DNA of 37,074 nt, from assembly GCA_029865485.1 (NCBI GenBank), contig JAOUGT010000009.1:1-37074 (forward strand). The letters run 5' to 3'. The notes beneath the pieces were generated by a model that worked only from the letters and a program-made list of their open reading frames with translations, was not told where the DNA came from and ran no database searches. This document shows positions 1 to 7,881 of the stretch, in pieces; position 1 is the stretch's first letter; each line of letters starts with the position of its first letter. Made by a program: the position numbers and the translations under genes. The stretch comes from Nitrospira sp. (GTDB lineage: Bacteria > Nitrospirota > Nitrospiria > Nitrospirales > Nitrospiraceae).

Positions 1-1243
1 GCGGAGTCACGATGATCACTAATTCCGTTTCACTCTTCTGGAAGGAGCTACTGCGAAACAAGGCACCGAGAATCGGCACTTCTCCGAGGAACGGAACCTT
101 TTTGACCGATTCCCTGACGTTGTCACGCAGTAACCCGCCGATGGCGAAGCTCTGTCCATCCGCCAATTCGATCGTCGTTGCTGCCCTCCTGGTCGTAATG
201 GCAGGCACTACGAATCCCTGTGTTCGTAACGCATTTGTGAAGTCCAGCTCTGACACTTCCGGCGCGACATTCAGGCTGATGTGCTTGCTATTCAGAACAT
301 TTGGCGTAAAGACCAGCCCCACACCGAATTTCTTGAATTGAATCGTAACCAGACCAAAGGCTTGCGGCACGGGAATCGGAAACTCACCACCGGCAAGGAA
401 GGCCGCTTCCTGTCCATTCAGCGCCATCAAGGTTGGCTTGGCCAATACTTTCAGCAGATTTTCTTCTTTGAGGGCATCGACAAATCCAGTCCAAGACGTG
501 CTCCCGGCATTGAATCCAAACGCGCCTTGGATCACTTGCGTCGCTTCTGTGACTATGGTTGCCGTCTGCCCGATCGGATGACTCAGACTGGCAAGTCTCG
601 TCAGATTCGCCAATAGCGACACACCAAAGTAGTCATTGCCGATTCCAGTAAAATTGATCCCGAGCCGTTTGATCAATTCACGATTCATTTCAGCGACGCG
701 GACTTCCAACATGACTTGCTGCACACCGCCCACTTGCATCGCATTCACTATCTTCTTCGGCGCATAGGCTTCAGCCATGCTCAAGGCCCGATTCAAATTG
801 TTGGCATTCGAGGCAGTGCCCGAGAGCGTGATGTGATCGTGGTCGGAAGTGACCAGGATGCCCTGTTCTTCCGGCAAGATCTTATGTAGGTTTTCTTTCA
901 AACGGGTGACATCCGGCGCGATCACTACGTCGTACATGCCCATCATCTTGCCGCTCTCATTCCAGAGCGTCAGGTTTGTCACTCCGGTCGTCTTGCCCGT
1001 CAGATAGATCTGGGTCGGAGAGAGCACGACCGTGTCGGCGACATCTGGATTGGCCAACGACGCCCGCTTGATCGCTACAGGCAGATCCAATACCTTCGAT
1101 TTCCCCACGGTCAGCTCAAGCTTTTGAATATCGCGCTGCTCAGTAGCTCCCGCAACCGGATCCTGCCCAAAGGCTTGAGCCCCAGCCAAGATCGTGAGGG
1201 TACAGCCCATGATCGTAATCATATTGCGTAAATTCATCGCCAT
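1..1243 (-). CDS. cpaC: Tad/Flp pilus secretin, CpaC/RcpA family (partial, runs off the left edge)
   Basis: Minus-strand translation MNLRNMITIMGC...KLELTVGKSKVLDLPVAIKRASLANPDVADTVVLSPTQIYLTGK...GVQQVMLEVRVAEMNRELIKRLGINF...FLAGGEFPIPVPQ...AATTIELADGQSFAIGGLL...VPFLGEVPILGALFRSSSFQKSETELVIIVTP: pilus-assembly N-terminal domain plus secretin domain. Start at 1243 or 1237. Confidence 0.93.
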   Translation of the reverse strand, partial: MAMNLRNMITIMGCTLTILAGAQAFGQDPVAGATEQRDIQKLELTVGKSKVLDLPVAIKRASLANPDVADTVVLSPTQIYLTGKTTGVTNLTLWNESGKMMGMYDVVIAPDVTRLKENLHKILPEEQGILVTSDHDHITLSGTASNANNLNRALSMAEAYAPKKIVNAMQVGGVQQVMLEVRVAEMNRELIKRLGINFTGIGNDYFGVSLLANLTRLASLSHPIGQTATIVTEATQVIQGAFGFNAGSTSWTGFVDALKEENLLKVLAKPTLMALNGQEAAFLAGGEFPIPVPQAFGLVTIQFKKFGVGLVFTPNVLNSKHISLNVAPEVSELDFTNALRTQGFVVPAITTRRAATTIELADGQSFAIGGLLRDNVRESVKKVPFLGEVPILGALFRSSSFQKSETELVIIVTP

Positions 1244-1275
1244 ATTCCTCCAGCTTCCTACCAACCTTCCGATTG

Positions 1276-1908
1276 TTAAAACTTCACTGCATTCACCGAT
1301 GTCCCCTTGATCACTTCGACCGTCACAGACTGCACATCATGAGGCACCTTGGTTCCAGGTGGTTCAGGATAGATCTTCAGAAAGTTCAGGATCTTTTTTG
1401 GCGCATAGGCTTCCGCCACCGCCAAGATCTGGCCCAGGCGGGCCTCACTCGACACGGTCCCGAACACCGTCACATGGTCGTGGGTTCCCCTCAGGCGAAT
1501 ATTCGTCTCATCCGGCAATAATTCTGCCAACTGCTGCTTCAACCGGACGATGTCTACTCCGACATCGAGATCAAGGATGGCGAGCACCTGGCCATCTTGT
1601 CCCCACAAGGTGAGGTTCGTGGTGCCATAGCCTTTCCCAGTCACGTAGATCTGTTTAGGACTCAGCACCATGGCATCGGCAATCTGCGGATCAGCCAGCG
1701 AGGCCCGTTTGATCGCCACAGGCATATCGACCACGGTCGATTTGCCGACTACTAGGTTCAATTGTTGGGCTTCCTTAGACTGCGAGATAAGATGCAGGCT
1801 TGCATTCTTTGCCATGATGGCTGAAGGGCCCGTCAGAAGAACCCCGCTGCACACCAGGACCGTTACCCATCGTCCACGAACACTTGATCGATGCTGTGTG
1901 ACCTGCAT
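1276..1908 (-). CDS. Secretin-less CpaC paralog: pilus-assembly N-terminal/BON-like region only
   Basis: MQVTQHRSSVRGRWVTVLVC... with VGKSTVVDMPVAIKRASLADPQIADAMVLSPKQIYVTGKGYGTTNLTLWGQDGQ closely matching the N-terminal half of the adjacent CpaC; ends at VTVEVIKGTSVNAVKF with no secretin domain. Start moved from 1992 to 1908 because the longer ORF overlaps cpaB. Confidence 0.85.
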   Translation of the reverse strand: MQVTQHRSSVRGRWVTVLVCSGVLLTGPSAIMAKNASLHLISQSKEAQQLNLVVGKSTVVDMPVAIKRASLADPQIADAMVLSPKQIYVTGKGYGTTNLTLWGQDGQVLAILDLDVGVDIVRLKQQLAELLPDETNIRLRGTHDHVTVFGTVSSEARLGQILAVAEAYAPKKILNFLKIYPEPPGTKVPHDVQSVTVEVIKGTSVNAVKF

Positions 1909-1927
1909 TGCCGTGCCTCCCTGACTC

Positions 1928-2743
1928 CTAGAACGTGATTTCCTTACGGACGTCACCCTTGATGATCTCGACCCGGAACCCGCCTTCCCCATTAGTCATC
2001 GGCTTGGGGCGGTATGAACTTAAGAGCGATCCAACCTGAGCGCCCTTGGTCAACACCTTCTCGCTATTGAGCGGATTCCGTAAAGCGAGTCGCAGCTTCC
2101 CTTGATTGGAGGCCAGCGCCAGCTTCTCCGCCTCATCTACATCCACTTCCACGGTAATGACCTGGACCTGTTTGGGTTCTTCATCTTTGCCCTTTCGCTC
2201 CATTTGCGTGCCAGCCGCCAGGACCTTCACGTTCTCCAAGATCATCTTTGCCATCGCATGGCCTTGTTTGCCCGCATCCGGCTCGATCGTCACCATCACG
2301 TCCACGCGATCGGCCGGCTTGATGAACCCAGCGACTCCGATCACATCATCGACTTTCACCGACATGGCTCGCTTGTTCGGATCCGTCACTGCCGCCACTC
2401 CGCCGACCGCCCCTACCGGTGCCAGCTTTGATTCCAGCAGCATCTCGTTTCTCCTTAAATCTACGAGCAATACCCGGTCTTTGACGGCCTCAACACTTGT
2501 AAAGTGTCCTTCAGGAATTATCCCGGTGGGCATCTCCTGAGCCAGCATCATTTCGGGCGTCAATTTCGTTCCCCAGGGAATATCCGCATTGGCCACCAGG
2601 ACTTGCACATTTTTGCCTGTGGGCAATGCAGCTGCCAGCAGCCGGCTTTTCTCGTTCTGGAGCCATGAGAACACGAGGACGCTGGTGATGACCCCCAGCA
2701 CCACCGCCAATCCGAAAAACACCAGAGGCCGATACCGCTTCAT
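1928..2743 (-). CDS. cpaB: Flp pilus assembly protein CpaB/RcpC (SAF domain)
   Basis: N-terminal TM helix, VLVANADIPWGTKLTPEMMLAQEMPTG..., KRAMSVKVDDVIGVAGFIKPADRVDVMVT, C-terminal VEIIKGDVRKEITF; located between cpaA and cpaC. Confidence 0.92.
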   Translation of the reverse strand: MKRYRPLVFFGLAVVLGVITSVLVFSWLQNEKSRLLAAALPTGKNVQVLVANADIPWGTKLTPEMMLAQEMPTGIIPEGHFTSVEAVKDRVLLVDLRRNEMLLESKLAPVGAVGGVAAVTDPNKRAMSVKVDDVIGVAGFIKPADRVDVMVTIEPDAGKQGHAMAKMILENVKVLAAGTQMERKGKDEEPKQVQVITVEVDVDEAEKLALASNQGKLRLALRNPLNSEKVLTKGAQVGSLLSSYRPKPMTNGEGGFRVEIIKGDVRKEITF

Positions 2744-2846
2744 TGCCCTTCCTCCTCTTTCATCGCTGCCATGTGAGTGTTCTTGCTATTCACATTCATG
2801 GTTCTCACTGCCACCTGTCCAACCATAGCCGAGTTCTGTGTAATGC

Positions 2847-3371
2847 CTACCCCCCGAAGGGTTGGATTCCTCCGAGAAACAGTAGGGTGCCGGCAGCAAT
2901 CGCCAGCCCGTACCGTAACTTGAAGGGAAGTTGTAACTCCCCCATCCCGGTCGATCCTCCGGTCACGAATGCGCCATATGCCGCGAATGCCAATTTCCTG
3001 GATGTGGCGGCGAGGCCCCATTGATAGCCCATGGCACCCAGCGCATAGACGCCTCCCGCCATGACTGAAAGGAGGGCGACAGAGGTTGCGCCAAATGAAC
3101 CAACCATTGAACCAACCGCCGCCATTAATTTCACATCGCCGGCTCCGATGGCCTTGAAGGCATAGGGAAGGAGAAACAGCCCCATCCCCACACCAAGTCC
3201 GGCCATGCTAGACAAGGCACCCTCCGGTCCTCCTACCCAGGCCTGAAGCAGAATACCGATGCCGATTGCCGAAAAGGTGAGCCAGTTTGGAATACGAGAC
3301 CATCGAAGATCGTTGTAGACTGCCATGATAAGCAGCATGGTCAGCGCGAGGATCAGTATGGGTTGCATCAT
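2847..3371 (-). CDS. cpaA: A24-type prepilin peptidase CpaA/TadV
   Basis: Polytopic; YNDLRWSRIPNWLT and FKAIGAGDVKLMAAVGSMVG (GAGDVK-type aspartyl protease motifs). Confidence 0.9.
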   Translation of the reverse strand: MMQPILILALTMLLIMAVYNDLRWSRIPNWLTFSAIGIGILLQAWVGGPEGALSSMAGLGVGMGLFLLPYAFKAIGAGDVKLMAAVGSMVGSFGATSVALLSVMAGGVYALGAMGYQWGLAATSRKLAFAAYGAFVTGGSTGMGELQLPFKLRYGLAIAAGTLLFLGGIQPFGG

Positions 3372-3439
3372 GGTCGCTCACATTCTGTTCGCATCACATT
3401 TCGCTTGGTTTTAATAGTACGCCGCTACCCTTCATGATT

Positions 3440-3469
3440 TGGTTGGCCCTACCTGGATAGGGCCAACCA
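3440..3469 (-). terminator. Intercistronic hairpin between flp and cpaA (attenuator/3' stabiliser candidate)
   Basis: Inverted repeat tggttggccct-a-cctgga-t-agggccaacca: about 12 bp stem, 6-nt loop, without a clear U-run, between the pilin stop (3522) and cpaA start (3371). Confidence 0.6.
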
Positions 3470-3521
3470 TTTCCATGTTAGCGTGGGTTCATTTGCTACT
3501 TAGCTTTTGCCAACGCCATCA

Positions 3522-3701
3522 TTAGGAACCCTGTGATGTGGTGATGGCAGTGGTTGCGTTCGAAAGAGACAGGCCAATGGCGGTGCCAAGTGGCCCAATA
3601 AGTGCGGCGACAGCCACACCCATGATACCCAAGAGAATCGCGTACTCAACTCCAGACGCACCCTCTTCTTCCTTCACAAACTGACGAATTGCATTCAACA
3701 T
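3522..3701 (-). CDS. flp: Flp/Fap family type IVb pilin (59 aa; not in the supplied ORF track)
   Basis: Minus-strand translation MLNAIRQFVKEEEGASGVEYAILLGIMGVAVAALIGPLGTAIGLSLSNATTAITTSQGS*; canonical EEGASGVEYAILLG processing site and hydrophobic segment. Confidence 0.93.
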   Translation of the reverse strand: MLNAIRQFVKEEEGASGVEYAILLGIMGVAVAALIGPLGTAIGLSLSNATTAITTSQGS

Positions 3702-4122
3702 GGTTTATACCTTTCAGTTAATTAAAGTTGTGGGTGATAACAGCGCCTAACATAACTCTGCTTCTTACCCCCCTAGTCGTGCACAGCTTAAGGATGCAGG
3801 AGATTCCCTCATCCTCTTACCCCGGGGTGTCATGCTAGAGGTGTGTTCCGCATTGCTTCCAGACATTGCAATCCATCGGCCAGAACTCGATCCACTCCAA
3901 CTGACTGTTTTCTCAGCATACGCTTGTGCCTCCTTCGTTGACTGCGGCTCCCCGGCCTCAGGTGAGACCTACCAAACCAGCCCCAGATGCGGTTCAGAGG
4001 CCGCAGCCGAGCAGCACATCACCCAAACAACAATTAGAAAATAGGTTTTGTTTGACCGTTGCTCAGCCTCGCGGCATGCTGACGGTACAGAAACGCTGTT
4101 CACACGAGGGAGGCTGACCGTG

Positions 4123-5127
4123 ATGAGATCGCTACAATCTCTGAGGTTCCTATTGACTGTAGGGCTTGCTGTTGGAGCTGGTACATTCACCGGATGCTGG
4201 GGAGCCAAGGATCAGGCTGCATCGTCAGTGGATATGGCCGAATATCGGAAAATGATGGATGAACAGAAGAAACAGCAAGAACGCCTTGAAGCGGCTACCT
4301 CTTCCACCCCTGAACTCACGGCTGAGGAACATGAACGTAAGGGCGACCTTGATGCACAAGCCCGAAATTATCCATTGGCAAGCCTGCACTATGACAAGGC
4401 CTTGAAGGCCGATCCCACCCGCAACCCCGTTCGTCTCAAGCTCGGTCAGGTGTTCCTACAGCAGGGTCTTCTCGATCAGGCCCTGACGCACTTTCAAGAC
4501 CTACGGACCAGAGAGCCGGAATCTGCACCGGTCCATGAAGGCCTTGGACAGATCTATCTGATGCAAGGCAAGCACCAGGAAGCTGAGAAGGCCCTGACCA
4601 AGGCCATCTCTCTCAACCCAGCCAGCTGGCAAGCGCATAATTTACTGGGGCTCCTGTACGACCAACAGAAACGCCATGCCGAAGCCATCGCGTCCTACCA
4701 CACGGCCTTGACCCATCGCTCGCGCGAGCCAAACGTCTTGAACAATCTCGGCCTCGCCTACGCATTGAGCGGCAACTACGAAGCCGCTATCGACTCTTAT
4801 GAACAGGCTGTATCGGCCGGCTCGAACAATCCCAAACTCTATAACAACCTCGGTATCGCCTATGTGCAGCGCCGACGCTATGCGGACGCGTTGAACACGT
4901 TCAAAAAGGCGATGGATGAACCACGCGCCTATAACAACCTCGGTGTTGCACTTCTTGGCGTCAACAATGCCAAGAAAGCAGTGGTCTGCTTGGAGAAAGC
5001 CATCGAACTCAATCCGCAGTACTATGAAAAAGCCTCGGAGAACCTTCGAATCGCCCGCCAATCCGTTCCTAACACCACCAGTGGAGCAACTGCATCAAGT
5101 ATGGCCGAGACCAGCTCCTGCCCATAG
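4123..5127 (+). CDS. TPR-repeat lipoprotein (TadD-like)
   Basis: MRSLQSLRFLLTVGLAVGAGTFTGC lipobox, then multiple TPRs (e.g. AWQAHNLLGLLYDQQKRHAEAIASYHTAL, NVLNNLGLAYALSGNYEAAIDSYEQAV). Divergent from the flp cluster. Confidence 0.88.
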   Translation: MRSLQSLRFLLTVGLAVGAGTFTGCWGAKDQAASSVDMAEYRKMMDEQKKQQERLEAATSSTPELTAEEHERKGDLDAQARNYPLASLHYDKALKADPTRNPVRLKLGQVFLQQGLLDQALTHFQDLRTREPESAPVHEGLGQIYLMQGKHQEAEKALTKAISLNPASWQAHNLLGLLYDQQKRHAEAIASYHTALTHRSREPNVLNNLGLAYALSGNYEAAIDSYEQAVSAGSNNPKLYNNLGIAYVQRRRYADALNTFKKAMDEPRAYNNLGVALLGVNNAKKAVVCLEKAIELNPQYYEKASENLRIARQSVPNTTSGATASSMAETSSCP

Positions 5128-5246
5128 TGCGTGAAGCGTATCTCGCCCTTCGATGGGACTCAGGGTCGTCAGCATGTCGAACGGTAAAACGTGAAGCGAA
5201 CAGACAAGATAGCATCCGGCCTTGGGATAGGATGGCTCGGATGCCC

Positions 5247-5531
5247 TTACTGACATGAATCACAAAGCTGTTGCAGCTCTGTTCTTCGGGCTGGATTCAA
5301 GCCGTAGACCTGCTGGCCCGACATACTTCCCCTCCGGAGGAGCCAGTCCCTTGTCGTGAGGTCATTCAGCGCGTCATTCACACTTTGACGATCGACCTTA
5401 GCTCCACGCGCGCGAAGCCACCAATTCTCTATTCCCTCTGCTGTATCTTTGGCGTCGGGATGTGAACAGAGATACCCGAGCAGCAGCCATGCCACTCTGT
5501 TGCTGGTTGAAAACTGATCCGGCCTTTCCAC
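5247..5531 (-). CDS. Hypothetical small protein, possibly winged-helix-like
   Basis: 94-aa ORF MERPDQFSTSNRVAWLLLGYLCSHPDAKDTAEGIENWWL... with GTG start; downstream of and co-oriented with the sigma-54 regulator. Confidence 0.5.
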   Translation of the reverse strand: MERPDQFSTSNRVAWLLLGYLCSHPDAKDTAEGIENWWLRARGAKVDRQSVNDALNDLTTRDWLLRRGSMSGQQVYGLNPARRTELQQLCDSCQ

Positions 5532-5663
5532 AGTCGCCGGTCAGACGCACGTTTAGTGCCGCGCCACACATTCATCGAACCGCGCGGAATCTTGAAAGAT
5601 GCCCTGTCAGATTATTTACCCTGCGGTAAGCTTTCCTCAGGCAACAAGCTTCCGCCGATCATC

Positions 5664-6674
5664 TTAGGCCGCAGAAAATATGCGGCGATCGAGCCCATGC
5701 TTATGGAGCAACCGCTGGAATGCACGGCGCTCTTTGCGTGCGGCGCGGGCCGCTTGGGAAATATTCCCCTGATGTACGGAGAGCAACTTGCTCAGATACG
5801 TCCGCTCGAATTCGTCGATCATCTTCGCCTTCATCGCCTGAAACCCGCACTGACCTATGACCATCTCCGTTGGCCCCTCCGACACAACCGTCGCTGCGAC
5901 TCCAGCCGGCTCATGATCAGGCAGGTCCAGGTCGGCCGCCTCAAGAACATCGCCTATCGCCATCGCTACCGCGCGATGAATCACCGCTTGCAACTCCCTC
6001 ACATTCCCTGGCCACGCATAGTTCATCAACTTCATCATCGCGTCTGCCGATAGCCGGACTGCTCCCTTACCGAATTCTTCCGCGGAGCGATCCACAAAGT
6101 GCTTGGCCAGATCGGAAATATCTTCCCGTCGGTCACGCAGTGGAGGAAGCACTACGGACAACACATTCAGACGATAGAACAAGTCTTCCCTGAATTGGTG
6201 GGCTTCGACCAAATATCGCAAGTCCGTATTGGTCGCAGCCACGATCTTCACATCGACGGCGCGACTTTTGGTGGAACCCAGCGGCCTGAATTCCTGATCC
6301 TGAAGGACACGCAACAGTTTGCTCTGTGCCACCATGTTGAGACTGTTGATTTCGTCGAGGAACAGGGTCCCGCCATCCGCTTCATGAAACAACCCGTGTT
6401 TCTCGGCGAGGGCACCGGTAAATGCTCCCTTGCTGTGGCCGAATAGCTCGTTCTCCACTAGATGATCCGGCAGGGCCGCGCAATTCACGGGCACGAACGG
6501 TTTACCCCTCCGCTCACTGGAATAGTGAAGCGCTCGCGCAAATAGTTCTTTTCCTGTTCCAGTCTCTCCTGAAATCAAGACTGTCGACTTAGAGGCGCTC
6601 AAGCGCGGGATCATGTTCTTTGCCTTGAGAAAAGATTGGCTATTTCCGATGAATAGTTCGTCCCATTGCGACAT
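5664..6674 (-). CDS. Sigma-54-dependent transcriptional activator (AAA+ plus Fis-type HTH, no receiver domain)
   Basis: GETGTGKELFARALH Walker A, ELFGHSKGAFTGA, GGTLFLDEI Walker B, REDLFYRLNVL, WPGNVRELQ; C-terminal NISQAARAARKERRAFQRLLHKHGL HTH. Confidence 0.95.
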   Translation of the reverse strand: MSQWDELFIGNSQSFLKAKNMIPRLSASKSTVLISGETGTGKELFARALHYSSERRGKPFVPVNCAALPDHLVENELFGHSKGAFTGALAEKHGLFHEADGGTLFLDEINSLNMVAQSKLLRVLQDQEFRPLGSTKSRAVDVKIVAATNTDLRYLVEAHQFREDLFYRLNVLSVVLPPLRDRREDISDLAKHFVDRSAEEFGKGAVRLSADAMMKLMNYAWPGNVRELQAVIHRAVAMAIGDVLEAADLDLPDHEPAGVAATVVSEGPTEMVIGQCGFQAMKAKMIDEFERTYLSKLLSVHQGNISQAARAARKERRAFQRLLHKHGLDRRIFSAA

Positions 6675-6820
6675 ATTTCGATCTCCTTTGCTCTCCTGAT
6701 CGCTCAGTCCGGCGCTCTGCTTTGCAGCGACTCCAGCTTAAAAATACAGATCCAGCTCGATTCCCTGACTAATGAGTACCTCCCCCCGGCTTATTACACT
6801 TATCCACATATGATCCGCTG

Positions 6821-6950
6821 CCCTGCGGTAACAGATCCTCTGAGGCTTTCTGTGCGCCGCACTTCATGTGACTAAGGCTAGAACAGAACTCACGATCTGT
6901 GCATAGCAAGCTCGTAGGGGGAAGCCTCCACAGAGTAGGTACTCCTTTGG
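6821..6950 (-). promoter_or_regulatory. Promoter/leader module copy A, upstream of the sigma-54 regulator
   Basis: Minus strand CAAAGGAGTACCTACTCTG-N10-CCCCTACGAG-N29-CTAGCCTTAGTCACATGA...CCGCAGGG; same core blocks and spacing as 10176-10310. Confidence 0.65.
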
Positions 6951-7203
6951 CGGGGCCTCGCGGGATGCGGTGTGCCGCATTGCTTGTGGCAGCATAACAA
7001 AATCACACTTCAGTCGCGGAACAGGGATGAGACCGGCCACTGAGGTTGCTTCTGCACCGCTCGAACCGCATGGGTTATTCTGCTAGATGTAGAAACACGG
7101 TCTCGGTGAAGGCTCTGTGTCAGGGAGAGTTGCTGGTTTCGGAAATCCCTGCCCCTGGTGGGGCTACTGAGGACGGGAAGACATCGTCTGCTATGGATTC
7201 ATC

Positions 7204-7881
7204 TTAGAAGGGAACATACACTTCTAACCCGCCGTATGCTCCATTGAGGAACGTTTGGGAGTATTGATAGCCGCCCTTGAGTGTCAGGTAAAACCACCCA
7301 ATCGGTACCTGGGCAATGGGTCCGGTTTGCACGGCATAGAAATCCTTATTCCCCATACCGGCAATATCCCAGCCAAGATAGAGAGAACAGCAGTTCTGGT
7401 CGTTCTTATACACCAGCCTGGTCGCCCTCAAGCGGCTCCAGACTAACCCATCCAAGTTGGTATAGGAGACGATCGCATGAACAGTTCCCTGTTCATGCCA
7501 CCGAAAGGCTTCCCCTTGCAGTTGGAAACCGATGTCCTGTTCATGGCTCTTGCCTCCGCCCACTAGATCTGCCTGTTTCCATCGCAATTGAGGTCCTGCA
7601 AACCCTAGGACAGTCCAAGGCCCTTGCCGGTATTTCAATCCGAGGGCCGGTGTGGCGAATTGAACCTCCGCATCGCGGATGGTACCGCGATCCTTAAAGG
7701 AATACCCGAGCCCAGCTCCCATAAATTGGACAAAGGGCTGTAGATTCGAAGATGTGGCCATGATGGGAGTCCGGACACCCATGTAGGCGTAATACTGGCT
7801 GTGGTCGTCCATCTGAAACCCGGTAAAGACATCCCCGGCCCCTGCGATGCCAGGCCAGGATAGAACTGCCGCGAATATCAT
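7204..7881 (-). CDS. Cellulose biosynthesis protein BcsS-like outer-membrane/secreted protein
   Basis: DVFTGFQMDDHSQYYAYMGVRTPIM...SNLQPFVQFMGAGLGYSF...GWFYLTLKGGYQYSQTFLNGAYGGLEVYVPF; follows bcsA with an ATGA start/stop overlap (alternative start 7908). Confidence 0.7.
   Translation of the reverse strand: MIFAAVLSWPGIAGAGDVFTGFQMDDHSQYYAYMGVRTPIMATSSNLQPFVQFMGAGLGYSFKDRGTIRDAEVQFATPALGLKYRQGPWTVLGFAGPQLRWKQADLVGGGKSHEQDIGFQLQGEAFRWHEQGTVHAIVSYTNLDGLVWSRLRATRLVYKNDQNCCSLYLGWDIAGMGNKDFYAVQTGPIAQVPIGWFYLTLKGGYQYSQTFLNGAYGGLEVYVPF

Noticed and set aside
6965-6980. atgcgg-tgtg-ccgcat palindrome next to module copy A
   Set aside because: Short, and the second arm is not preserved in copy B, so it is not part of the shared module.
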